Positions 18,124 to 25,310 of a stretch of DNA of 38,790 nucleotides are shown here, piece by piece. This DNA comes from an uncultured bacterium. GTDB taxonomy: Bacteria > Cyanobacteriota > Vampirovibrionia > Gastranaerophilales > Gastranaerophilaceae. The DNA lies in the NCBI GenBank assembly GCA_902798645.1, contig CADBXV010000006.1:1-38790 (forward strand). The letters run 5' to 3'. The notes beneath the pieces are model-generated. The model searched no databases, was not told the origin of the DNA, and saw only the letters and a program-made list of their open reading frames with translations. The position numbers and the translations under genes are program-made. Numbering within the stretch: position 1 is the stretch's first letter; the number at the start of each line of letters is the position of its first letter.

Positions 18124-18172
18124 ATAAATTTGCAATCAATCAAATTCAATTTAAACAATGTAAATAAATGAT

Positions 18173-18207
18173 AAAATTGCCATCAAAGATGGCAATTTTA
18201 TTTTTTT
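18173..18207 (+). terminator. Intrinsic terminator after clpX
   Basis: AAAATTGCCATC, a 3-nt loop and GATGGCAATTTT, followed by ATTTTTTT: a 12-bp perfect stem with a T-run. Confidence 0.9.
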
Positions 18208-18248
18208 ATTAAACTTTATATATATAAGATAACAAATTAGGAATTACC

Positions 18249-19664
18249 ATGCCGGTAGAGTCTGTTAAACAACTCTCAACTCAAATACATCAAACAGAGA
18301 AAACAAGCACATATCAAAAAACTGAACCGTATTCAAATGATACAGTTGAGCTTTCTTATTCGAAAAACAAACAAAGTAAAACTTATGATTGGATATATGG
18401 CGCAGGAGCAGGACTTGCAATGCTTGCACTTACCGGAATTCTATTTGCTAAACACCAAGACAACAAAATCTCTAAACTTTATAAAGAGAAGCTCATAATA
18501 AGTAAACTCCCTCAAAAGATAGAGTTCAAAGAGGCAAAAACTTTAGAAGACGGTATTAAATTTGCAAAAGAAATATTAGGCATAAAAGAGATTGACAAAA
18601 ATTTTACACTTGACGCTATAAATATTGCTAATAAAGGTCTTGTAGATGTATCGAATGCTAATAAGGGCAATCTTTTTATGCCAACTAAACTTGGTTTTAA
18701 ATCTCTGACTAATGAAAATAAAGATTCTTTAGCTTATGTTGTAAGAGATATCTCTTCTCCTAACTTCGGCAATATGGTAATTAATAAAAACTATTTTGAA
18801 CACGATGTCTTAAATAAAGAAATCAAAGATTTGCTGTACGCTTCAGACGGGAAAAAATTCTTTAATATAAACACAAAAACCGGTGATATTTCTACAATAC
18901 TAAAAATGGGGTGTGTAAGACCATATCCTTCTAAAGACTTAGCGAAATTAGCCGAACGATTTTACAAAAATTCCAAGAATTTGAATATTCAAGAAAAACA
19001 AATTCTATATTACAGCTTGCAGATAAACGGAACTAATGCTCTTTCAACACACAGAAATCCGATTTGGGGATTAGAACAAATCACAAAAGAACATTCGGAT
19101 TTTTTAAGAAAACATAATATAAAAATTAATTTTGAGGAATTAAAAAAACAAAAAACAGAAAAACAGTTAGAATTCTTAGAAAATATTATAGCTAAAATGG
19201 AAAAAAATAAAATATTTTGGATAAACGAATATAACATAGAATCTCCTGCAACTGTAATCTATCATGAGATGGGGCATCTGCAAGATTTTGCTAAAAACCT
19301 GAAAGAACTGGATTTAAAAAAATGGAAATTTAGTTTTAAAAAAGTATTAGACAATATTAAAAATAACAAATCCAACAGAACATGTGTTAACGAAGTTGAT
19401 AACAGATGGGGAACAACGAGCAAAGAAAAATATGAAAAACTTCTAAAAGATCACCCTCAAGTTTTAAAAAAACTATATCCGGATTTGTACGAGTTTTTAA
19501 CAAACCAAGAGATTCAACAGACAGCCGGAAAAATTTCCGGATATGCACAAACAGGCATAGGAGAATTTGTCGCGGAAGTTTATGCAAGAATGATAAGCGG
19601 AAAAACTCTTTCCGATGATATTATGACACTATATCGCAAATACAAAGGCCCAGAAATAAAATAA
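18249..19664 (+). CDS. Membrane-anchored protein with zincin (HExxH) metalloprotease-like domain
   Basis: A 471-aa protein, family not recognised. Residues 1-47 are polar and Ser/Thr/Gln-rich, and a single hydrophobic helix (about 48-67, G-A-G-A-G-L-A-M-L-A-L-T-G) follows. The long remainder is Lys-rich. Near the C-terminus, V-I-Y-H-E-M-G-H (H339, E340, H343) matches the HExxH zinc site. About 100 residues on, S-G-Y-A-Q-T-G-I-G-E-F-V-A-E (E439, E443) resembles the Tyr plus E-x-x-A-E zinc-ligand region of anthrax-lethal-factor-like zincins. A peptidase function is inferred. No signal peptidase site is obvious. Own unit after the clpX terminator. Confidence 0.7.
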   Translation: MPVESVKQLSTQIHQTEKTSTYQKTEPYSNDTVELSYSKNKQSKTYDWIYGAGAGLAMLALTGILFAKHQDNKISKLYKEKLIISKLPQKIEFKEAKTLEDGIKFAKEILGIKEIDKNFTLDAINIANKGLVDVSNANKGNLFMPTKLGFKSLTNENKDSLAYVVRDISSPNFGNMVINKNYFEHDVLNKEIKDLLYASDGKKFFNINTKTGDISTILKMGCVRPYPSKDLAKLAERFYKNSKNLNIQEKQILYYSLQINGTNALSTHRNPIWGLEQITKEHSDFLRKHNIKINFEELKKQKTEKQLEFLENIIAKMEKNKIFWINEYNIESPATVIYHEMGHLQDFAKNLKELDLKKWKFSFKKVLDNIKNNKSNRTCVNEVDNRWGTTSKEKYEKLLKDHPQVLKKLYPDLYEFLTNQEIQQTAGKISGYAQTGIGEFVAEVYARMISGKTLSDDIMTLYRKYKGPEIK

Positions 19665-19867
19665 GTTTTTGAATATATTTAAATAACTCTGGGATAGCAG
19701 TAAACAATCTTTATATCGGTTACAAAGTTATTGATAAATCGGAATAAAAAACTTGCTTTTAGGCAAACAATCGGATTTGATTTCCGAAGGCGGTCAAACA
19801 AGTCTAGCTTCTATTATACAGCAAAAATATTAAAATAACAATTTTTTATTTTTTCAAGGTGGTAGCA

Positions 19868-19946
19868 ATAATTTATCTGAGAAACGTGCACTATTTTCCT
19901 CTCCTTGAGGATAGGGTGAGGTGCCATCCATTTCCAGATAAATTAT
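19868..19946. repeat. Inverted-repeat element containing a REP-like core
   Basis: Twelve-base arms ATAATTTATCTG (19868-19879) and CAGATAAATTAT (19935-19946) enclose the REP-like core CCTCTCCTTGAGGATAGGGT (19898-19917, continuing GAGG). The whole 79 nt can fold as one hairpin, like a small non-autonomous element. Confidence 0.45.
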
Positions 19947-19980
19947 CATCTTTATGTTTGTTTACATCATGTTTGATATT

Positions 19981-20068
19981 CTATTTGTTTTCGGTTATGC
20001 TATTATTAACTTCACGAGTTGAATTGTTCAACCTGCCTGTTTTGGCGAATCGTGAAGTTTTATTTTTA
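19981..20068 (-). pseudogene. Truncated paralogue of the adjacent 79-aa minus-strand gene
   Basis: Read on the minus strand it gives T-S-R-F-A-K-T-G-R-L-N-N-S and then N-N-S-I-T-E-N-K-stop. This aligns with the start of the neighbouring 79-aa protein (T-S-A-L-I-P ... N-N-S-I-T-D-N) with almost the same spacing. There is no start codon or ribosome-binding site, and a stop comes after N-N-S-I-T-x-N. Confidence 0.35.
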
Positions 20069-20075
20069 TGTTTAT

Positions 20076-20315
20076 TTACATTAGAATCAAATTTGTAAAA
20101 TCCTTAGCAGAAATATTTATCAAACCTATGTGGTTTTCTGTTATAAACAAATTGAAAAATACTTGTCCGTTGTGGTATTTAATTCCTCTTAACATATCTT
20201 CAATAGTAAGTTCTTCAGAGTTGAGATTTGATGTATTATCGGTTATACTGTTATTGGATGCTGACTTCATTAAGCTTCTCTGCTGATTAGCAGGTATGAG
20301 TGCGGAAGTCGGCAT
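20076..20315 (-). CDS. Putative small hypothetical protein, 79 aa
   Basis: Possible real gene in an otherwise gene-free stretch. After a Ser/Asn-rich start, the residues L-N-S-E-E-L-T-I-E-D-M-L-R-G and G-Q-V-F-F-N-L-F-I read like ordinary coding sequence with codons similar to neighbours. Against it: no ribosome-binding site before the ATG at 20315. Its first codons form a large inverted repeat that on the + strand is followed by a T-run. A decayed second copy of its N-terminal part lies just downstream. It may itself be a remnant. Confidence 0.4.
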   Translation of the reverse strand: MPTSALIPANQQRSLMKSASNNSITDNTSNLNSEELTIEDMLRGIKYHNGQVFFNLFITENHIGLINISAKDFTNLILM

Positions 20316-20353
20316 TTTTTATCTACAATTACATCATAAACATCAGTCAGTAA

Positions 20354-20371
20354 GGTAGACTTTAGTCTACC
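20354..20371. repeat. REP-like palindrome GGTAGAC/GTCTACC
   Basis: GGTAGACTTTAGTCTACC: seven-base arms and a 4-nt loop in the gap left of the first 222-bp repeat. Confidence 0.4.
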
Positions 20372-20385
20372 AAAACAGTTGATAT

Positions 20386-20418
20386 AAAAAACAGACCTAA
20401 CAGTCTGCTTTTTATTTT
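20386..20418 (+). terminator. Terminator-like hairpin left of repeat copy A
   Basis: CAGAC, CTAACA and GTCTG, followed by CTTTTTATTTTT. The loop sequence CCTAACAG is also found in the hairpin left of copy B (25741-25770), so the flanks of the two repeats are related too. Confidence 0.55.
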
Positions 20419-20640
20419 TAATGGAGGGAACGACGAGGCTCGTCTTGGATTTCCTCCACGCTCAGAAAGCTCCGCTTTTAAACCTCACGGTTTAGTCGCT
20501 CCATTTCTTCGCTATCCGGACTAACTCACCTAAATTATTATTGTTCGTGTCGTCCGTACGGAAATCCGCCGAACTCGCAAATGCGGTTCTCTCCACTATC
20601 ATTTCTGCCATTAAAAAAGAACCCATAAAGGGTTCTCTTT
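20419..20640. repeat. 222-bp direct repeat, copy A, starting with a tRNA-Asp 3'-end copy
   Basis: The first 24 nt (TAATGGAGGGAACGACGAGG, then CTCG) match the 3' end of the tRNA-Asp gene at 25996, including CCA on the minus strand, with one mismatch. The rest is nearly identical to 25771-25992, with roughly ten differences by eye and exactly the same length. It ends with a terminator hairpin shared with copy B. No coding frame is convincing. Confidence 0.85.
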
Positions 20641-20642
20641 TA
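20611..20642. terminator. Bidirectional terminator hairpin in repeat copy A
   Basis: AAAAAAGAACCC and GGGTTCTCTTTT around a 4-5 nt loop, identical to the hairpin next to the tRNA-Asp CCA end (25964-25994). Confidence 0.6.
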
Positions 20643-20676
20643 ATGGCGGGGTTGACGAGGCAAGGTTCGAACTTTT
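20641..20676 (-). repeat. Degenerate tRNA-3'-end-like (att-like) sequence
   Basis: TAATGGCGGGGTTGACGAGG, then CAAGGTTCGAAC. On the minus strand this is a T-loop-like GTTCGAACC, then CCTCGTC and GCCA, with 5 extra bases compared with a true tRNA. Near-identical to 22105-22141; a weaker match lies at 24968-24995. Confidence 0.5.
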
Positions 20677-20847
20677 TGTTACAAAATTCTTAAAGCATTT
20701 ATTTACACCAAATATAGCTAAAATCTGTTCTATGATTGAAAAACTCGGCTTTGCTGCATAATAAATTGTAACAATTAATCTAAAATCATTAAAGTTTTTT
20801 AAAATTATGCCGTTATATTCATTAAAGGTAAAGAAAGGAATATCATT

Positions 20848-21726
20848 ATGCAAGTAGGTAACTCAAATTTTAACAGAAAAGATAATGGTGATGTCGTAGA
20901 AGGATTTAATAGTGCCGAATATAGTGAAATAAAACGTGATATTTGGACACAATACAAAGAAATGAAGCCTTTTGCTGTTTCAAATTTTGAAGATTCATCA
21001 TTAACAATTGATTATCAAGAAAGATTAGATGATATAGTTAATCAAATACTTAATGGTAAAAAATCTATTTCTTTTGATGAATTAAAAAATAATCCAATAT
21101 TATCAGACATTATACAAAATTTAGATAAAGATGCAAAAGATAAATTAGACTATATTGCAAAAATTGAAGATAAGAAAAATAATATAACAGAAAAAGAATT
21201 AAGATTAATTTTAACCGTACTTGATGCTTTCCCTGAAGAAACGAGTCGTTCTGGAGGGAGTAGATTTAAAGGGTATTTGTTTGATGGACAATATTCGATA
21301 AGAGGATTGTATAAAATTACAAAAGACGAACTTAAAAAAGCATATGACAAACTTTTAACATTCGCAGAAAGAAATAAATATTTTGAAAAAAATAAAGAAA
21401 TTTATGAACCATATAATAATGCAGATGGCAAGATTACTACAGAAAATTTAAATAGTTTGGTTGACGATTTGGTCGGAACAACCGGTATTTTTGAAAAATT
21501 TCCCAATATGAAATCAGTAATATTAAAAGATTTATCAGAGTTTTTGGATAAAAATTGGTCAGATTCTTTTGAAGAAATTAAAGGGTGTATATTAGGAAGT
21601 ATAAACATAAATAGAATCGCAACAGGATATCAAAAAGAAGAAGAATATAAAAATAACTATGGAGGTAACAAAATCAATAAAATGATCGAATCTGTAAAAT
21701 CTAATTTAAACATAGTTTTAGACTGA
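20848..21726 (+). CDS. Hypothetical protein with EF-hand-like segments, 292 aa
   Basis: Family not recognised. No signal peptide or membrane segment. Acidic and Asn/Lys-rich. Three stretches look like degenerate EF-hand or dockerin-like loops followed by a helix: N-G-K-K-S-I-S-F-D-E-L (near 68-78), D-K-K-N-N-I-T-E-K-E-L (near 107-117) and N-N-A-D-G-K-I-T-T-E-N-L (near 190-201). The first calcium-ligand position is poor in each, so calcium binding is only a suggestion. The N-terminus (M-Q-V-G-N-S-N-F-N-R-K) is Asn-rich with an early Phe, like the tag of other proteins here. AAAGGA site upstream. It lies alone between two tRNA-3'-like sequences. Confidence 0.7.
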   Translation: MQVGNSNFNRKDNGDVVEGFNSAEYSEIKRDIWTQYKEMKPFAVSNFEDSSLTIDYQERLDDIVNQILNGKKSISFDELKNNPILSDIIQNLDKDAKDKLDYIAKIEDKKNNITEKELRLILTVLDAFPEETSRSGGSRFKGYLFDGQYSIRGLYKITKDELKKAYDKLLTFAERNKYFEKNKEIYEPYNNADGKITTENLNSLVDDLVGTTGIFEKFPNMKSVILKDLSEFLDKNWSDSFEEIKGCILGSININRIATGYQKEEEYKNNYGGNKINKMIESVKSNLNIVLD

Positions 21727-21866
21727 TAACCCGTAAGTTTATAGGTCAAGCACAACCTGTCAATAAAAAACAAAAAAGAGCAATGGTGCAATTATTTGCA
21801 CCAAATAATAACAACTTTAAAATAACAGTTGGTTTGAGAGGAAAGAACAGAAAATTTGAGAATTGT

Positions 21867-22000
21867 GTAGGGTGGAAAATACTTCAAATGATGAATCTTA
21901 AAATGATTGAACATACATTTCCACCATTAAATATTTGGTGGGTACGCACCCGAAAAATTTCGACTAAACTTCAAGAAGAATGCAGCTTTACCCACCCTAC
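21867..22000. repeat. MITE-like element with GTAGGGTGG inverted ends
   Basis: GTAGGGTGG at 21867-21875 and CCACCCTAC at 21992-22000, with a second GGTGGGT/ACCC hairpin inside (about 21937-21951). The GTAGGGTGGGT motif is the type seen in short dispersed palindromic repeats. No transposase is nearby. Confidence 0.45.
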
Positions 22001-22068
22001 AAACTCGTCAAACTATATTTAAAACAACCTGCGGCGAGTTCTCACCTCTTTATTCCACAACTTTTAAC

Positions 22069-22103
22069 AAAAAAATAAGTCCGACAAGCGGACTTATTTT
22101 TTC
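22069..22103. terminator. Strong terminator-type hairpin
   Basis: AAAATAAGTCCG and CGGACTTATTTT with a 5-nt loop, A-run before and T-run after, so it works on paper in both directions. Confidence 0.65.
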
Positions 22104-22104
22104 G

Positions 22105-22141
22105 TTAATGGCGGGGTTGATGATGCAAGGTTCGAACTTTT
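22105..22141 (-). repeat. Degenerate tRNA-3'-end-like (att-like) sequence
   Basis: TTAATGGCGGGGTTGATGAT, then GCAAGGTTCGAACTTT. Same as 20641-20676 with about two changes, 1.46 kb away, flanking the 292-aa gene. Confidence 0.5.
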
Positions 22142-22305
22142 TAAGAAATTTTACGAACACTTGAATGATACCCCAGTTGCCCTAAAGATATGTAATCTCA
22201 TATCTTCACTCAATATGGTAGCATAAATATTTTAAGTGGGCAATGTATGTTTATGCTATTATTAGAACATGCTGGATGTTGATTTAGATGAATTTCGCAA
22301 AATAA

Positions 22306-22401
22306 TGGCTAGGGGTAAATGCAGTTGTAACGCATGATGTTCCAGAAAATACTGTAGTCGCAGGTATTCCTGCAAAAGTCTTAAGAAAAGTAAAAGGATA
22401 A
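22306..22401 (+). pseudogene. 3' remnant of a hexapeptide-repeat acetyltransferase gene
   Basis: The frame reads G-V-N-A-V-V-T-H-D-V-P, then E-N-T-V-V-A-G-I-P-A-K-V-L-R-K-V, the typical end of left-handed beta-helix O-acetyltransferases (maltose/galactoside acetyltransferase type). A stop codon immediately precedes it and nothing upstream matches the family. Only about 31 codons remain. It ends 6 nt before the first hydrolase gene, so it probably arrived on the same piece of DNA. Confidence 0.7.
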
Positions 22402-22407
22402 TAAAGA

Positions 22408-23295
22408 ATGAACATAATTAAAGCAGTAACAAAAAGAGGGCTAGAACTTAAAGGTGCAATATACGGTGATAGTTCAAATGATACCGTTTTGATTATGATG
22501 ACGGGAATTTCTTCTAACGTTTTTCAAAATGATTTACTTGATGCGACAGGGAAATTATTAAGTAAAAACAGAATAACAACAATAATTGGGCATGCGAGTG
22601 ATTCGTTTTCTTGTTTTTCCTATACAGACCATTCCACAGGAAGACCAAGATTTACGGGAACTTTTGAAGCCGATTTTGATGTTGTTTATGAAGATGTTGA
22701 AACCTGGGTTTTGAAAGCGAAAGAGATGGGGTTCAAAAGAATAATTCTCGGAGGACACTCTCTTGGTTCAAATAAGATTATAAATTATCTCGGGAATACA
22801 AAGGATGATTATATAGATTATTATATCGTTTCTGCTCCTATTGATATTATGCATTGGAAAACAGTTATGCCAAACGTGGATGAATGTTATTCTCTGGCTC
22901 AGACATGGGTTGAAAACGGTAGAGGTAATGATATTCTTCCGATGTTATTCGGTGGGTTTTCACCAATGACGGCAAATACTGTTCTTGGGTTTTTTAATGC
23001 CGAAAACCTTAAAAACTGCCCTGTTTTAAGTGGGGAGGGTGAAACAAATTCACTTTATAACATTAAACCGAACGGAACTTTTATTATTGGTTCCAAAGAC
23101 TCAGTAACAGGTGATAGCCCAAAATCGTTTATTGAACAACTGAATAAATGGACCAAACATCCAAATAACAATCAGGTTATAGAGATTGAAGGTGCAAGTC
23201 ATATATTCTTTGGTAAACAAGATATTTATGCTCAAACAATATTGGATATTATTCAAAATCATTATATGAAAAATAAAGAGGTAAATTATGCTTAA
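22408..23295 (+). CDS. Alpha/beta hydrolase (esterase/lipase-like), cytosolic
   Basis: A 295-aa alpha/beta hydrolase. The nucleophile elbow is G-G-H-S-L-G-S, with Ser near residue 118. A late Asp (G-S-K-D-S-V-T-G) and His (E-G-A-S-H-I-F-F) complete a plausible triad. The pattern resembles DUF1749-like or peptidase S9-like hydrolases; the substrate is unknown. No signal peptide. Its end overlaps the next hydrolase gene by 8 nt, implying coupled translation. It follows a truncated acetyltransferase gene, so it seems to belong to an imported cassette. Confidence 0.75.
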   Translation: MNIIKAVTKRGLELKGAIYGDSSNDTVLIMMTGISSNVFQNDLLDATGKLLSKNRITTIIGHASDSFSCFSYTDHSTGRPRFTGTFEADFDVVYEDVETWVLKAKEMGFKRIILGGHSLGSNKIINYLGNTKDDYIDYYIVSAPIDIMHWKTVMPNVDECYSLAQTWVENGRGNDILPMLFGGFSPMTANTVLGFFNAENLKNCPVLSGEGETNSLYNIKPNGTFIIGSKDSVTGDSPKSFIEQLNKWTKHPNNNQVIEIEGASHIFFGKQDIYAQTILDIIQNHYMKNKEVNYA

Positions 23296-24331
23296 AAAAT
23301 TATTGGTATTAGGATTGTCAGCACTATTTATTATAGGAAGTATGAATATTGCAAGTGCAAAGAGTTGTAATTGTAAGTGGGATAAAGTTTTTCCTAAATC
23401 TGAAAAAGTTAATGTTGAGCGTGTTACATTTAAAAACAGGTTTGGCATTGAACTTGCAGGTGATTTATACATACCAAAAGCAATGAATAAAGATGATAAA
23501 CTTCCTGCTATTGCTATATCAGGTCCTTTCGGAGCAGTAAAAGAACAATCATCAGGATTATATGCTCAAACTTTGGCTGAACGTGGATTTATTACTCTTG
23601 CCTTTGACCCGAGTTATACAGGTGAAAGCAAAGGAACACCAAGACATGTTGCAAGTCCTGATATTAATACGGAAGATTTCTCTGCCGCAGTTGATTATTT
23701 AAGCAACAATAAAAATGTAAACCCTGATAGAATAGGTATTTTAGGAATTTGCGGTTTTGGAGGTTTTGCAATAAACGCTGCTGCAATTGATACAAGAATT
23801 AAAGCAACAACTGCTGTTACAATGTACGATATGACAAGAGTTTCTGCTAAAGGTTATAACGACTCGGTTGATGAAAACGCTCGTTATGAAATGAAACAAG
23901 CATTAAACAAGCAAAGAACCGAAGATTTTAAGAATGGCAATTATAAAGGTGCTGACGGACTTCCTGAAAAATTAACGGGAAATGAACCTTTATTTGTTCA
24001 GCAATATTTTGATTACTATAAAACAAAAAGAGGTTTCCATTCTCGTTCTATTAATTCTAACGGCAAATGGAATATGACATCATCTCTTTCTTTAATAAAT
24101 CAACCGATTTTACAGTATGCAAATGAAATCAGAACTCCTGTTTTAATTGTTCATGGCGAAAATGCACATTCAAGATATTTTGGTGAAACTGCTTATCATA
24201 AATTAAAAGGTGATAATAAAGAACTCTTTATAGTAAAAGGTGCAAACCATGTTGATTTGTATGACGGCGGAGATAAAAACGCAATTCCGTTTGATAAAAT
24301 TGAAAGTTTTTATAAAGAGAATTTAAAATAG
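23288..24331 (+). CDS. Exported alpha/beta hydrolase (dienelactone hydrolase/YcjY-like)
   Basis: A 347-aa protein with a signal peptide (M-L-K-K-L-L-V-L-G-L, hydrophobic core to about residue 22, A-S-A cleavage site before K26). The mature part is an alpha/beta hydrolase with the elbow L-G-I-C-G-F-G-G, where Cys stands at the nucleophile position as in dienelactone hydrolase and YcjY-type proteins. A late I-V-H-G-E-N-A-H and a terminal A-N-H-V-D-L-Y-D supply the acid and His. It probably acts in the periplasm. Substrate unknown. It overlaps the upstream hydrolase by 8 nt; the flavoprotein gene follows after 19 nt. Confidence 0.8.
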   Translation: MLKKLLVLGLSALFIIGSMNIASAKSCNCKWDKVFPKSEKVNVERVTFKNRFGIELAGDLYIPKAMNKDDKLPAIAISGPFGAVKEQSSGLYAQTLAERGFITLAFDPSYTGESKGTPRHVASPDINTEDFSAAVDYLSNNKNVNPDRIGILGICGFGGFAINAAAIDTRIKATTAVTMYDMTRVSAKGYNDSVDENARYEMKQALNKQRTEDFKNGNYKGADGLPEKLTGNEPLFVQQYFDYYKTKRGFHSRSINSNGKWNMTSSLSLINQPILQYANEIRTPVLIVHGENAHSRYFGETAYHKLKGDNKELFIVKGANHVDLYDGGDKNAIPFDKIESFYKENLK

Positions 24332-24350
24332 AGGTGGGGGTAAATCAATT

Positions 24351-24890
24351 ATGAAAAAAGTTTTAATTATATCAACAAGTTTAAGACCAAATGCTAATTC
24401 TGAGATTCTTGCAAGAGAAACAGAACGTGGTGCAAAAGATGCAGGGCATGAAGTTGAATTTGTAACTTTAAAAGATAAGGTAATCAATTTCTGTAAAGGT
24501 TGCCTTGCTTGTCAGAAATTAGGCAAATGTGTAATAAATGATGATGCAAATGAAATAACTTCAAAAATGAAAGAAGCAGATGTTATCGTTTGGGCAACTC
24601 CTGTTTATTATTATGAAATGTCAGGACAAATGAAAACTCTTATTGATAGAGCAAATTCACTCTTTGCAACAGGCAAGAATTTCACAGAAACCTATGTTAT
24701 TACAACATCTGCCGATTCTTCAAAAGGTGTTGTTCAAACTGTTTTGAATGGTGTAAATGGTTGGGTTGCTTGTTTTAGCGGATTAGAACTAAAAGGATAC
24801 CTTGAAGCAGGCGGACTTGATAATCCTAATGATGTTCAAAACAGAAACGAACTTTTAGAACAAGCATATAACATGGGTAAAAATATATAA
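24351..24890 (+). CDS. NADPH-dependent FMN reductase/iron-sulfur flavoprotein-like protein
   Basis: A 179-aa flavodoxin-fold protein. It begins I-S-T-S-L-R-P-N-A-N-S-E, a flavin phosphate loop. C-K-G-C-L-A-C-Q-K-L-G-K-C near residues 48-60 gives a CxxCxxC(5)C cluster like the 4Fe-4S site of iron-sulfur flavoproteins. W-A-T-P-V-Y-Y-Y-E-M-S-G-Q-M-K is the family's isoalloxazine-contact region. Likely a cytosolic NAD(P)H- or ferredoxin-linked reductase. Third gene of the hydrolase cassette; followed by a terminator-like hairpin. Confidence 0.82.
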   Translation: MKKVLIISTSLRPNANSEILARETERGAKDAGHEVEFVTLKDKVINFCKGCLACQKLGKCVINDDANEITSKMKEADVIVWATPVYYYEMSGQMKTLIDRANSLFATGKNFTETYVITTSADSSKGVVQTVLNGVNGWVACFSGLELKGYLEAGGLDNPNDVQNRNELLEQAYNMGKNI

Positions 24891-24906
24891 TATTTTTAAT
24901 ATAAAT

Positions 24907-24947
24907 AAAAAGCAGAAAGTTTTGAATTTAAAAACTCTCGGCTTTGT
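24907..24947 (+). terminator. Imperfect terminator after the flavoprotein gene
   Basis: AAGCAGAAAGTTTT and AAAACTCTCGGCTTTG arms with internal mismatches, followed by TT. It closes the hydrolase-flavoprotein cassette. Confidence 0.45.
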
Positions 24948-24967
24948 TATTAGAATAAAATACCAAG

Positions 24968-24995
24968 AGGATTGACGAAGTTCGAACTTATTAAG
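24968..24995 (-). repeat. Weak tRNA-3'-end-like trace
   Basis: GGATTGACGAAGTTCGAACT resembles the sequences at 20641 and 22105 but is shorter and lacks the GGCGGG part. Confidence 0.3.
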
Positions 24996-25054
24996 ATTCA
25001 ATAATAATAACAAAATTAGCCATAAACACACACTATAAAACGAAAGCAGACGCA

Positions 25055-25086
25055 TTAAAAGAGTCCTAGCTACACTAGGACTCTTA
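25055..25086. terminator. Strong hairpin, terminator-like
   Basis: AAGAGTCCTAG, CTACA and CTAGGACTCTT: an 11-bp perfect stem with an A-run before and a weak T-run after. Its gagtcct arm resembles the hairpin at 25741-25770. Confidence 0.5.
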
Positions 25087-25122
25087 ATTCAAATTCTCGC
25101 CGAATTTGTTTAGGGAGTTAAG

Positions 25123-25159
25123 AAAGACCTTAAGAGTTACGACCTCTTAGGGTCTTTTC
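25123..25159. repeat. Hairpin upstream of the small tagged gene
   Basis: AAAGACC(T)TAAGAG and CTCTTA(G)GGTCTTT arms around a 7-nt loop, followed by T and CCC. Confidence 0.45.
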
Positions 25160-25310
25160 CCTACATATTCATTTTAACCCTTTATTCCACTTTTTTCAAC
25201 ATCAATTGTAAATATTTGTAAATTATTTCCAAAATTTAGGCAATTATGAAAGTTCAGTGAACTTACATGGGATAACAATGTGTGTAGCCAAAAACAAAAA
25301 GGATGTCAAA

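Larger units (their letters stand above)
21727..22305. other. Non-coding interval with palindromes and a tRNA-like fragment
   Basis: It contains a GGTGCAA/TTTGCACC hairpin near 21784-21801, the 134-bp inverted-repeat element at 21867-22000, a terminator (22069-22103) and a tRNA-3'-end-like sequence (22105-22141). No convincing gene. Confidence 0.45.
24891..25310. other. Non-coding interval with three hairpins and a tRNA-like trace
   Basis: It holds hairpins at 24907-24947, 25055-25086 and 25123-25159, and a degenerate tRNA-3'-like sequence at 24968-24995. No gene is convincing before the ATG at 25311. Confidence 0.45.

Noticed and set aside
19859-20286. Two + strand frames of 79 and 72 aa
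   Set aside because: They cover the REP-like core and the antisense of the better minus-strand candidate, with no ribosome-binding sites.
20611-20853. 80-aa minus-strand frame
   Set aside because: It runs through a terminator and a tRNA-like fragment, has no ribosome-binding site, and its start overlaps that of the 292-aa gene on the other strand.
21783-22022. 79-aa + strand frame
   Set aside because: It lies across the MITE-like inverted repeat and reads its palindromic ends as protein.
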